From an uncultured Peptococcaceae bacterium (lineage in GTDB: Bacteria; Bacillota; Desulfitobacteriia; Desulfitobacteriales; Syntrophobotulaceae), in contig CALBJS010000096.1 in the NCBI GenBank assembly GCA_937892995.1, positions 1 through 6,773 of the forward strand: a DNA stretch of 6,773 nucleotides, in the 5' to 3' direction. Positions within the stretch are counted from its first letter, which is position 1, and each line of letters begins with the position of its first letter. Made by a program: the position numbers and the translations under genes. Positions 1 through 6,261 of the stretch are shown in pieces. The notes under the pieces were generated by a model. It saw only the letters and a list, made by a program, of their open reading frames with translations. It had not been told where the DNA came from and made no database searches.

Positions 1-416
1 ATAAAGCTTAATTCAATGCCGATCTGCTCACTGGACTCACGTATGTCTTTAGAAACTGCAAAATCGGCTTTGGCATAAATAGTATTTAGGCTGCCCATGA
101 CATCCGTAGGCGGTAATTTCAGATATAAAGACTCATAAGGCGGACGGGGCCCATCTTCTGTCAGTCCTCTGAGCAACTGAGTGCGGTCAATGGCTAATTC
201 CTGCAAAACTGAAGCTAAAGTCTTGACACGACAGCCCGAAATGTACTGCTGAATAAGTTTGACACCCTTTAGATTCCCATCATCTGCTACCTTTCCAAAT
301 TCCAAACCCATTATCTTATTCACAAATTTTTCGTCAGGTAAAGCTAGAAAGAAATAGGAAAATAGGTTATAGCTTGCCAGTCGCTCGATTATACTATCTA
401 GCTGCTGGTTTTCCAT
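1..416 (-). CDS. TorD/DmsD-family molybdoenzyme maturation chaperone, partial (3' end outside window)
   Basis: This is the first 138 codons of a cytoplasmic, all-helical chaperone of the TorD/DmsD/NarJ type. Such proteins bind the Tat signal or the apo-form of a molybdoenzyme and hold it until the molybdenum cofactor is inserted. The start is ATG at 416, with GGAGGT at 424-429 seven bases upstream. Seen in the sequence: an N-terminal helix rich in Leu and aromatic residues (LASYNLFSYFFLALPDEKF, residues 13-31), then the family's hallmark central motif GPRPPYESLY at residues 89-98, and a following segment ending GIELSF (133-138) that matches the conserved region after it. It is the last gene visible in the molybdoenzyme operon, 16 bases after the NrfD-like gene. 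The adjacent catalytic subunit is its likely client (inference from context). It was found by translating the minus strand to the window edge. Family assignment is fairly sure; the exact client is not shown. Confidence 0.85.
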   Translation of the reverse strand, partial: MENQQLDSIIERLASYNLFSYFFLALPDEKFVNKIMGLEFGKVADDGNLKGVKLIQQYISGCRVKTLASVLQELAIDRTQLLRGLTEDGPRPPYESLYLKLPPTDVMGSLNTIYAKADFAVSKDIRESSEQIGIELSF

Positions 417-432
417 ACGAAGTACCTCCACA

Positions 433-1572
433 TTAATTAACACCAATTTGATTTATATCTTGGATTATATTAATTACCCCTACTTGCTTGTTCGTAACGC
501 GAGGCAACAGCAAGTTTATTAACAATACACCAAGTGCAAAGACACCAATACCAACTAACCACTCAAAGCCGGATGGAACATAGGTGGGAGCCATCAGATA
601 CCCTTCGTTCCCGGCACCTAATTCCGGAACAACGAGGCTCTCGCCTATATTTAGGAAAGGATAAATATTACCTTTGACCACAAATAAATATTTAGTTATT
701 ACTACGCCAAGCAAACTTAGTACTCCGGCAATAAGAGGCGATTTGTTCATTGCCAGTAAAATAGAGGGAATAATCACACCCAGAATAACTTGGCACCAGA
801 AAATTGGAGCAAACCCACCACGCAGCAAGGCTTTGGTCGGTAGAGCTTCGATACCGGAGCTATAAAGTGCCTGCCCCACTTCCCCGATAATCAATGCCAA
901 GTTAATCAGCAAGAAAGCTAAGACAAGTTTCGAAGTAATATTCGCCACATTCTTGGCTATTCCCTGTAAGATAAACAGGACACAAAGACCGGCTAAAGCT
1001 GCTTGGGCAATAAAGACACCGATTTCTAGAGAGGAAGACCAACCGACTTTTCCGGGTAAAGTTGTAAACAACCAAGCTGTCCCTAAAGGCAATAAAATGG
1101 TAACGATGGGTAATACTATCCTGGAAAGACGGGTTAAACCTTCTTTATTCCCGCTTAAACCTAATATGAGCAATATGCCAAAAACTACAGTCAACCCCAG
1201 GAACCAAACATCTAGAATCATCGGTGCACTGGTATTAGGAGCAAACAATAACCGCCAAACTGTAAGCGGTGAACCGAGGTCAGGTAAAATGGCGATGCCG
1301 GCACAAACACCGCTAACAGTCCCGATAACGGCCATTTTTAGACGGGGTAGATTGTTGCTCCCCAAAGCAGCTATGAACAATGTGCCCGCACAAAGGGCTT
1401 CAAAAAACAAAAACAAAGCAATATACAGACCCCAAGGGGCATACTCTGATAAATTAGTCGTACCAGGATTACCTGCCAGCTCTCTGGACCAGGCAAAAAT
1501 GCCTACGGCCAACAGCACCAAACAGACAATATTGATAATGGAAGATTTGCTACCGGATTTTTTTGTGTTCAT
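433..1572 (-). CDS. NrfD/PsrC-family integral membrane quinone-interacting subunit
   Basis: This is the membrane anchor of a molybdoenzyme complex, expected to exchange electrons and protons between menaquinone and the ferredoxin-like subunit. The 379-residue protein has about nine or ten hydrophobic segments, roughly at residues 12-29, 46-70, 80-97, 118-138, 150-170, 183-205, 213-236, 256-275, 279-298 and 336-357. The segment PWGLYIALFLFFEALCAGTL (46-65) and the later TKYLFVVKGNIYPF region (293-306) resemble conserved parts of PsrC, NrfD and TtrC-like proteins. No haem-binding histidine pattern or cytochrome motif was seen, so the cytochrome b type anchor of formate dehydrogenase is unlikely. 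The start is ATG at 1572, with GGGAGG at 1582-1587 directly after the upstream stop codon. It lies 15 bases after the iron-sulfur gene and 16 before the chaperone gene. Its length fits the NrfD family. Whether it reduces or oxidises quinone depends on the unknown substrate. Confidence 0.9.
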   Translation of the reverse strand: MNTKKSGSKSSIINIVCLVLLAVGIFAWSRELAGNPGTTNLSEYAPWGLYIALFLFFEALCAGTLFIAALGSNNLPRLKMAVIGTVSGVCAGIAILPDLGSPLTVWRLLFAPNTSAPMILDVWFLGLTVVFGILLILGLSGNKEGLTRLSRIVLPIVTILLPLGTAWLFTTLPGKVGWSSSLEIGVFIAQAALAGLCVLFILQGIAKNVANITSKLVLAFLLINLALIIGEVGQALYSSGIEALPTKALLRGGFAPIFWCQVILGVIIPSILLAMNKSPLIAGVLSLLGVVITKYLFVVKGNIYPFLNIGESLVVPELGAGNEGYLMAPTYVPSGFEWLVGIGVFALGVLLINLLLPRVTNKQVGVINIIQDINQIGVN

Positions 1573-1587
1573 TTTCTCATCCCTCCC

Positions 1588-2205
1588 TTAAATACTTCCG
1601 ATATAATAAACAGAGGGCTTAGTACCCAAGTGGGCGTACAGTGGTTTAGCACCATTATTGCGGATGGCAATGGAAACTTCACTGTTGGGTTCGTCCAAAT
1701 CGCCAAAAATACGGCATTGGGTAGGACAAGTTTGAACACAGGCAGGTTTTTTGCCATCATTCAAACGATCTTTGCATAATATGCATTTTCCCGCTTTACC
1801 AATAGGATGGTTTTTATTTTTGACTTTTTCAAAAGGTGTCATTTCCATACCTTCATAATAAGGATTTTTCCGTTGGTCCGTAAAATTATAATGCCTGGCA
1901 TTATAAGGACAGGCATTCAGGCAAACCCTGCAGCCAATACATTTATCGTAATCAACCAAGACAAGGCCTTCCTCCGTATGATAACTGGCACCAGTCGGAC
2001 AAGCCTTAACACAAGGAGCATTAGTGCAATGCATACAAGCACTAGGCATTGTTCTTTTCTTTACACGAGGGTATTTGCCAATTTCTTTAGTATAAACATT
2101 ACACCAATAAACACCTGTAAGCGTGCCGTTTTCCACTTTACAAGCCATGACACAAGCGGCACAGCCAATACATTTACTCAAATCGATTAACATGCCATAT
2201 CTCAT
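1588..2205 (-). CDS. Four-cluster [4Fe-4S] ferredoxin-like subunit of molybdoenzyme (DmsB/PsrB/NrfC type)
   Basis: This is the electron-transfer subunit that should wire the molybdenum catalytic subunit to the NrfD-type anchor. The 205 residues carry sixteen ligand cysteines in four groups: C12-C15-C18-C22, C57-C60-C65-C69, C89-C92-C95-C99 and C141-C144-C156-C160. The pattern matches DmsB/PsrB/PhsB/NrfC-type proteins that hold four [4Fe-4S] clusters. Two further cysteines, C35 and C164, lie outside these groups. No signal peptide is present, so it should be exported by riding with the Tat-carrying catalytic partner, as is known for this family. The start is ATG at 2205. Its ribosome binding site GGAGGAG (2214-2220) overlaps the TAG stop of the catalytic gene, within the sequence TAGGAGGAG, so translation may be coupled. 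All ligand positions are intact and no cluster appears lost. Confidence 0.93.
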   Translation of the reverse strand: MRYGMLIDLSKCIGCAACVMACKVENGTLTGVYWCNVYTKEIGKYPRVKKRTMPSACMHCTNAPCVKACPTGASYHTEEGLVLVDYDKCIGCRVCLNACPYNARHYNFTDQRKNPYYEGMEMTPFEKVKNKNHPIGKAGKCILCKDRLNDGKKPACVQTCPTQCRIFGDLDEPNSEVSIAIRNNGAKPLYAHLGTKPSVYYIGSI

Positions 2206-2219
2206 GATCTACTCTCCTC

Positions 2220-4928
2220 CTACGCTTTATATACTTTGACCCGGGCCGTGGTTTCCAATCCACCGTGAATGGGATTACAGTAACCTAAGCTGCCGTTCAG
2301 CAAGGCATTAAAGCAGGTTTGTCTGGAAGTTTTTTCCCCAAGGGATTTTACATAGCGGCCAAGAGCACCGGGAATAGCAATAGCACGAGGATGCATGGTT
2401 TCCGTAATATGCACTTTACCTTGAGTTTTCCCAAATTGAGATTCCGCAACGATTATATCTCCCTCTTTAAAAGCATGAGCTTCAGCCACAATTGGATTGA
2501 CGCAGATACTGTTATAGAATGGATTATACCTATTGTTCCAGTCTAAAACCCACGGATTCTGATCTAAAGAACCTAAGCGGAAGAAAGACATATGCAGCCG
2601 GATAGTAATGGCATACAAATCATACTCTTCCGGAGCATTGTGAAGGTTTGTTTCTATATACTCGGGAACAGGCAGATAGTGTTTAGCTAAATCATCCCAG
2701 GACATGCCAAAATATTCTTCTCCATCAAGACCTGTTTCTTTGATTTTAGGTAAAAGAAAATCCCCGCTCCGTTTTTGAGTCTGGAGATAGAGTTGATGTC
2801 TTACCGTATTATTGTAATAAGAACTATAACTTTCTTTATCCGAGAGATTATAAGTTCTAATATGACCATGCTTTTTCATATAATCCAAACCATATTCTTC
2901 TCCGTAAATTGTTTTTAAAGTGCGATCCCACATTTCCTCATAGGTATAACGCTTATTAAGATCAAGCTTATATTTATCTGCCAAAGGAATACTACTAAAA
3001 GGTCGTGGTCCGCACATAGCCGCTTTATTAATGCTTTCATTTAATTTGGAGATTAAACCCATCCGATCCAAAATCTCAATAATTGTTTCATTAGCTTCTC
3101 TGGTATTATGAATAGCAGGAACCGCATTGCGATATAACCTAGCCACATGTTTCCCAGGAAAGCCGGGTTCACCGGTAGTTAAACTGCACTCATTACCCAT
3201 GTAATCCATAAATGTACCGTTTTCCAGCATACAGTTTTCTGCCAAGATTACATCTGATAATTGGGCAATTTCATCATAATGATAAGAAAAAGATACTACA
3301 AAGGGAACACTGCAAACAGCTTTTTCCCCTTGTTTAGGGGAACCGTTTACTAAGATCGGATTCCCTCCGGCCACCATCAATACCTTAGGCTTGATTTCCA
3401 TATTCCATTTTTCGGGCTCTATCATTACCTGACAAGCCACCGTATTGGAACTATGGCGATGGGGCATAAATTCCAAAAGATCAAAGTGTTCCGGAGGGTA
3501 GGTAAAGGACGTACAAGGAGTAGCTTCACCTGACGGCGTAACTACTCCATCCGGATCAGTTATTAAATTGTCTCCCAGTTTAGTTCCATGAAGGCCTCCC
3601 GGAACATAGATATTACCAATTAAAACATTAAGCAGCTTAGATGACACGTCTGCAATATCTCCATCCAGGTGGTTAGTAACGCCACGGCTAGTAATAGCTG
3701 CTGCCGGACGATAAGGGAAGGTATGCCCGTCTACTACAATTGTATTACCGATTTGGGCACTTGCTACAAAATCAGAGGCAATTTGACGGATAGCAGCAGC
3801 AGGTACAGTACATTTCTCTGAAGCCCATTCCGGAGTGTAGTCTTTCAGAGACTCTTTGAACAGCATAAAGGCGGGTTTTACCTTCTCCTCCTTTAACTGG
3901 TACTCGCCTTGCATAGCAGGATTAATTAAGGTCGGATCATCAAAATCCTTAGCCTTGTGCTCTGCCAAATCCCAGATCTGTGGTTTGTTACTTGCTCCAC
4001 GAGCATAGTCGCCGTCACTACCAATCAAATAAGGTGCATTAGTTCTGTCCCTTACAAAGTCTTTATCATACTTATCTAACTCATATAAAATGACATGGAG
4101 CAAAGCCAGGATAAAGGGCAGATCCGAACCCGGTAAAATGGGCACCCATTCACCCAGGCTGGCTTCAGTAGAACAATGAGGATCCACACAGACTAAACGC
4201 ATGCCGTTTTCCAGAGCATAAATTAAGCCCCGGCTTTCACCTTGGGCATAAGAACCATTAACACCGCCGCCCCGACCGATAGCCAGTAAATACTTGCAAA
4301 ATCTATAATCTGCAGTTGCCGTCGGAGTATTAGCTAAAATCATATTGACTCCATAGTGAATACAACAGAATTGACCTTTCGTCGAGCTGTCATTGGGCGA
4401 ACCAACGATTCTAGGTAATCTATTACCTCTGCCTAATCCGTACATCGTAAACTCCGACATGGCAAAGCCTGGAAAATAGATAAATTCCCGTGGATCATTA
4501 TCATAGACCTCTCTCATTTTGGTAGCAACAGTATCCAGAGCTTCATCCCAAGAAATTTCGACCCAGCCGGGATCGACAACTAATCCTTTTTCCGGATTAG
4601 TTCTTTTCATGGGAGCTTTAACCCGGTATGGGTTATACCTATTCATAATTGTAGATTTCCCTCTGGCACACAAAGTACCTTGGTTGGTGACATAGTCCGG
4701 GTCACCCTCAACATTAACGACAACGCCATTCTCGACAGTAACAATGTTGCAGCAACCGCTATGCTTGCACATCAAGCAAAAGCCTTTGAGTTCTTTCTTT
4801 TCCGTTACCCCCGCTTCCTGGGCACTGGCAAAGGTGTTAACACCCGGGAAGTTCAAGGCCATCCCCAAAGCTCCGGCTGCACTGACAGCACCCATACCTT
4901 TCAGAAAATTTCTTCTCGTTATTTGCAT
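2220..4928 (-). CDS. Tat-exported molybdopterin-dependent oxidoreductase catalytic subunit, substrate unknown
   Basis: This is the catalytic subunit of a DMSO-reductase-superfamily (MopB) enzyme, 902 residues long. Residues 1-36 form a twin-arginine signal (TRRNFLKG at 4-11, Ala-rich stretch, likely cleavage after ASA near 36), so it works outside the membrane. A [4Fe-4S] motif follows: C51, C54, C59 (with C60 next to it) and C87. The molybdopterin domain spans about 100-620. GSPN at 176-179 precedes a Cys-Cys pair at 188-189, one of which is the expected molybdenum ligand. The C-terminal dinucleotide-binding domain is at about 769-902, including the segment CVNPIVAEAHAFKEGDIIV. It is longer than the usual 750-residue PsrA/PhsA type. 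The start is ATG at 4928, with GGGAGG 11 bases upstream. It is the first gene of an operon with iron-sulfur, NrfD and TorD-like genes. Polysulfide, thiosulfate, tetrathionate, arsenate or an organic substrate are all possible; none is indicated by neighbours. Family is sure, substrate is not. Confidence 0.95.
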   Translation of the reverse strand: MQITRRNFLKGMGAVSAAGALGMALNFPGVNTFASAQEAGVTEKKELKGFCLMCKHSGCCNIVTVENGVVVNVEGDPDYVTNQGTLCARGKSTIMNRYNPYRVKAPMKRTNPEKGLVVDPGWVEISWDEALDTVATKMREVYDNDPREFIYFPGFAMSEFTMYGLGRGNRLPRIVGSPNDSSTKGQFCCIHYGVNMILANTPTATADYRFCKYLLAIGRGGGVNGSYAQGESRGLIYALENGMRLVCVDPHCSTEASLGEWVPILPGSDLPFILALLHVILYELDKYDKDFVRDRTNAPYLIGSDGDYARGASNKPQIWDLAEHKAKDFDDPTLINPAMQGEYQLKEEKVKPAFMLFKESLKDYTPEWASEKCTVPAAAIRQIASDFVASAQIGNTIVVDGHTFPYRPAAAITSRGVTNHLDGDIADVSSKLLNVLIGNIYVPGGLHGTKLGDNLITDPDGVVTPSGEATPCTSFTYPPEHFDLLEFMPHRHSSNTVACQVMIEPEKWNMEIKPKVLMVAGGNPILVNGSPKQGEKAVCSVPFVVSFSYHYDEIAQLSDVILAENCMLENGTFMDYMGNECSLTTGEPGFPGKHVARLYRNAVPAIHNTREANETIIEILDRMGLISKLNESINKAAMCGPRPFSSIPLADKYKLDLNKRYTYEEMWDRTLKTIYGEEYGLDYMKKHGHIRTYNLSDKESYSSYYNNTVRHQLYLQTQKRSGDFLLPKIKETGLDGEEYFGMSWDDLAKHYLPVPEYIETNLHNAPEEYDLYAITIRLHMSFFRLGSLDQNPWVLDWNNRYNPFYNSICVNPIVAEAHAFKEGDIIVAESQFGKTQGKVHITETMHPRAIAIPGALGRYVKSLGEKTSRQTCFNALLNGSLGYCNPIHGGLETTARVKVYKA

Positions 4929-4939
4929 CTGATGTTTAT

Positions 4940-4947
4940 CCTCCCTT
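4940..4947 (-). promoter_or_regulatory. Ribosome binding site of the molybdoenzyme catalytic gene
   Basis: On the minus strand AAGGGAGG lies 11 bases before the ATG at 4928. The spacing is a little long, but this start gives the complete twin-arginine signal, and no other in-frame start nearby would. Confidence 0.65.
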
Positions 4948-5126
4948 CATTGCAAAAAGCTTTTATTTTTGTTCCTTCCCTTACTTACCTTTTGTTTGGA
5001 ATTAACATAGGTCGGATCGGATTCTATACTCCTCTTCTCCTTTTTTTCCATTTTGCCAACCCTTAGTCTTAAATACCTACGACAAGAAGGAAGGAAACAA
5101 TAATCTTAAAAAGGATACAACAAATT

Positions 5127-5152
5127 AGAGGGATGACTTGAACTTCATCTCT
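5127..5152 (+). terminator. Weak hairpin with T-rich tail, possible terminator
   Basis: GATGA (5132-5136) pairs with TCATC (5145-5149), extended by AGA/TCT across a two-base bulge. On the plus strand it is followed by T-rich sequence (5157-5163 and 5166-5171). No plus-strand gene lies upstream, so if real it would stop antisense transcription. On the minus strand the tail is only moderately U-rich, so it could be a poor terminator for tetR. The stem is short, so the call is tentative. Confidence 0.2.
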
Positions 5153-5206
5153 TTGGTTTTTTTGCTTTTTTCTTAAATTATCGAAAAATAATTGCTTACT
5201 ACCTTT

Positions 5207-5824
5207 CTACCTTAAAGTTGTACTCCGGATGCCTGCCCCTAAGGCATCCAAACATAATTCATAGTTTTTCTTAAATATTTCATACTGAAATTGACCTTCT
5301 TTTAAGAGCAATCGATCTGTTACTTGTCTATAAATACCAACAATCACAATCGCCGCACTTTTACAGTCAACCTCCTCATTAATATGACTTCTTTTCTGTT
5401 CTTCTTTCAGAAGATACCAGTATACCCCTTCCAAATAGATCATATTTTCCAGTTCATAGCTATTGGCCAACCGAGATCCCCATTTTTCTTTTTGGTGAAC
5501 TCTAAAATATTCACTTTGGGATATGGTTGCAATATCTTTAAGCATGACGGTTACTATTTTTTCTTTGATATTCATTTTTTTAGGCAAGCTTTTGGCAAAC
5601 TTTCCGACCATTTTTACATGGTCTTTACTGAATTTAAATAAAATATCTTCTTTAGCCGGATAATACTTATACAAGGTTCTAGTAGATATTCTTGCTATGG
5701 CGGCAATCTCCACAAGCGTTGTCTTCTCATAACCCTTTTCTTTAAAAAGAGCCATCCCTACTTCGTAGATTCTCTTTTTCAGTTCCTGTTTCTTCTGTTC
5801 TCTTTTCCCACTAGTGCTAATAAT
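5207..5824 (-). CDS. TetR/AcrR-family transcriptional regulator, start codon atypical (ATT at 5824 proposed)
   Basis: This is a one-component repressor: an N-terminal helix-turn-helix and a C-terminal ligand/dimer domain. With a start at 5824 it has 205 residues. Helix 1 (KKRIYEVGMALFKEKG, about 16-31) is followed by the classic TetR recognition region VEIAAIARISTRTLYKYYPA (about 38-57). The ligand domain has no recognisable signature. The only ATG in frame is at 5755. It falls inside helix 1, has no good ribosome binding site, and would give a 182-residue protein lacking the start of the DNA-binding domain. The frame stays open back to 5827, and the strong AAGGAG at 5833-5838 sits 8 bases before an ATT codon. 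I therefore propose AUU initiation; a one-base frameshift after an out-of-frame ATG at 5831 is the alternative. Two palindromes in its upstream region, one just after its predicted transcription start, suggest autorepression. It is divergent from the membrane protein/YbjQ operon and upstream, same strand, of the molybdoenzyme operon. Confidence 0.85.
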   Translation of the reverse strand: MISTSGKREQKKQELKKRIYEVGMALFKEKGYEKTTLVEIAAIARISTRTLYKYYPAKEDILFKFSKDHVKMVGKFAKSLPKKMNIKEKIVTVMLKDIATISQSEYFRVHQKEKWGSRLANSYELENMIYLEGVYWYLLKEEQKRSHINEEVDCKSAAIVIVGIYRQVTDRLLLKEGQFQYEIFKKNYELCLDALGAGIRSTTLR

Positions 5825-5832
5825 TACTCATT

Positions 5833-5838
5833 CTCCTT
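5833..5838 (-). promoter_or_regulatory. Ribosome binding site that decides the tetR start
   Basis: AAGGAG on the minus strand is 8 bases from the in-frame ATT at 5824. It is only one base from the ATG at 5831, which is out of frame and reaches a stop after four codons. The site therefore argues for initiation at about 5824 and not at the internal ATG at 5755. Confidence 0.6.
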
Positions 5839-5851
5839 TTTTGGTAATAAG

Positions 5852-5866
5852 GTAAGTTAAACTTAC
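5852..5866. promoter_or_regulatory. Palindromic operator 1, probable TetR binding site
   Basis: GTAAGTTAAACTTAC is a perfect 7-1-7 inverted repeat. It lies a few bases downstream of the predicted tetR transcription start (about 5870) and before its ribosome binding site, where a bound repressor would block transcription. A second copy at 5928-5943 shares the same arms, which makes chance unlikely. Confidence 0.75.
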
Positions 5867-5876
5867 TTTTACTCAA

Positions 5877-5905
5877 ATCCTATCATCCCCAATTTATGGC
5901 GTCAA
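5877..5905 (-). promoter_or_regulatory. Predicted sigma-A promoter of tetR
   Basis: On the minus strand, TTGACG (-35, 5900-5905) is separated by 17 bases from TAGGAT (-10, 5877-5882). Transcription would begin near 5870, leaving a leader of about 45 bases that contains operator 1 and the ribosome binding site. Confidence 0.6.
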
Positions 5906-5927
5906 TGGAGTATTTTGTCTATTAATA

Positions 5928-5943
5928 GTAAGTTTTAACTTAC
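5928..5943. promoter_or_regulatory. Palindromic operator 2, probable TetR binding site
   Basis: GTAAGTTTTAACTTAC is a perfect inverted repeat with the same 7-base arms as operator 1 and a 2-base centre. On the minus strand it shares AGGTAAGTTAAA with operator 1 read on the plus strand. It lies between the divergent promoters, about 17 bases upstream of the plus-strand -35 and 22 bases upstream of the tetR -35. Confidence 0.75.
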
Positions 5944-5959
5944 CTGATAAATTCTGTTG

Positions 5960-5988
5960 TTTGTAGACCAATCTTATACTTGTATAAT
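5960..5988 (+). promoter_or_regulatory. Predicted sigma-A promoter of the membrane protein/ybjQ operon
   Basis: A consensus -10 TATAAT (5983-5988) has a TG pair just before it. The -35 is weaker: TTTGTA at 5960-5965 with a 17-base spacer, or TTGTAG at 5961-5966 with 16. Transcription would start near 5995, about 33 bases before the first gene. Operator 2 is just upstream. Confidence 0.55.
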
Positions 5989-6027
5989 CAGATTTAAATG
6001 TAATAAACTAGAAGTGAGGTGGGCAAA

Positions 6028-6261
6028 ATGAAAAAAATGATTGCTCCGATTTTAGTCACTATTATTGTCCTAGTATTTTTAGTATTTTATCTTTCTTTCA
6101 TGGTCATGACAGCTAATGAAGTTCAAAGTCTAGGTTTAAGATCTTTCTTAATTCTCATAATTCTCATACTTATCTCTGGTATAGGTGCGATGGTTTATAT
6201 TCTTACCCAACGTTTAAAAGAAATAAGGGAGGAAGACAAAGATGATCTTAGTAAATATTAA
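6028..6261 (+). CDS. Small two-helix membrane protein of unknown function
   Basis: I do not recognise a named family. The 77-residue protein begins MKKMIAPILVTIIVLVFLVF, with a first hydrophobic helix at about 5-27, a short polar loop (TANEVQSLGLRS), a second helix at about 39-60, and a charged tail rich in Lys, Glu and Asp (KEIREEDKDDLSKY). The short lysine-containing N-terminus and the charged C-terminus suggest both ends are cytoplasmic (inference). I chose ATG at 6028 because GAGGTG (6016-6021) lies six bases upstream. A GTG at 6019 would add three residues but would sit inside that ribosome binding site. The 3' end overlaps the ybjQ-like gene by 20 bases, so the two are co-transcribed and probably work together. 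TetR operators upstream suggest inducible expression. Confidence 0.75.
   Translation: MKKMIAPILVTIIVLVFLVFYLSFMVMTANEVQSLGLRSFLILIILILISGIGAMVYILTQRLKEIREEDKDDLSKY

Larger units (their letters stand above)
4929..5206. other. Gene-poor AT-rich spacer between tetR and the molybdoenzyme operon
   Basis: This stretch should hold the promoter of the molybdoenzyme operon and the end of the tetR transcript. No convincing sigma-A promoter (both boxes with proper spacing) and no sigma-54 or FNR/CprK-type box was found on the minus strand. Visible items are a weak hairpin at 5127-5152, a small AT-rich inverted repeat just after the tetR stop (AATTAT/ATAATT around 5178-5195), and a single TetR-operator half-site (acttac at 4983-4988). 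Read-through transcription from tetR into the operon is possible because no strong minus-strand terminator is visible. Confidence 0.5.

Noticed and set aside
430..445. Dehalobox/FNR-like inverted repeat around TTAATTAA
   Set aside because: It is a short AT palindrome at a gene end with no spacer matching TTAAT-N4-ATTAA, and it is not in a promoter position.
953..1591. Long plus-strand open frame of about 212 codons
   Set aside because: It lies antisense to the NrfD-like gene, has no ribosome binding site or family character, and its composition mirrors the hydrophobic gene on the other strand.
1569..1760. Minus-strand open frame of about 63 codons within the iron-sulfur gene
   Set aside because: It is a shifted frame inside a well-supported ferredoxin-like gene, with no independent signals.
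4947..5051. Minus-strand 34-codon ORF (MEKKEKRSIESDPTYVNSKQ...) just upstream of the molybdoenzyme gene
   Set aside because: It is in the leader and ends 18 bases before the catalytic ATG, so a leader peptide was considered. It has only a weak ribosome binding site and a lysine-rich composition expected from purine-rich DNA, so there is no positive support.
4680..5066. Plus-strand open frame of about 128 codons crossing the molybdoenzyme start and the spacer
   Set aside because: It is antisense to the catalytic gene's signal and iron-sulfur region, with no ribosome binding site and no recognisable protein features.
5041..5075. Possible sigma-54 promoter (TTGGCA on the minus strand)
   Set aside because: The -24 half resembles the consensus, but there is no GC pair or TTGC at the right distance for the -12 element.
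5324..5641. Plus-strand open frame of about 105 codons opposite tetR
   Set aside because: It is antisense to the TetR gene and rich in Phe and Ile, as expected from the complement of a lysine-rich gene; no start signal is visible.
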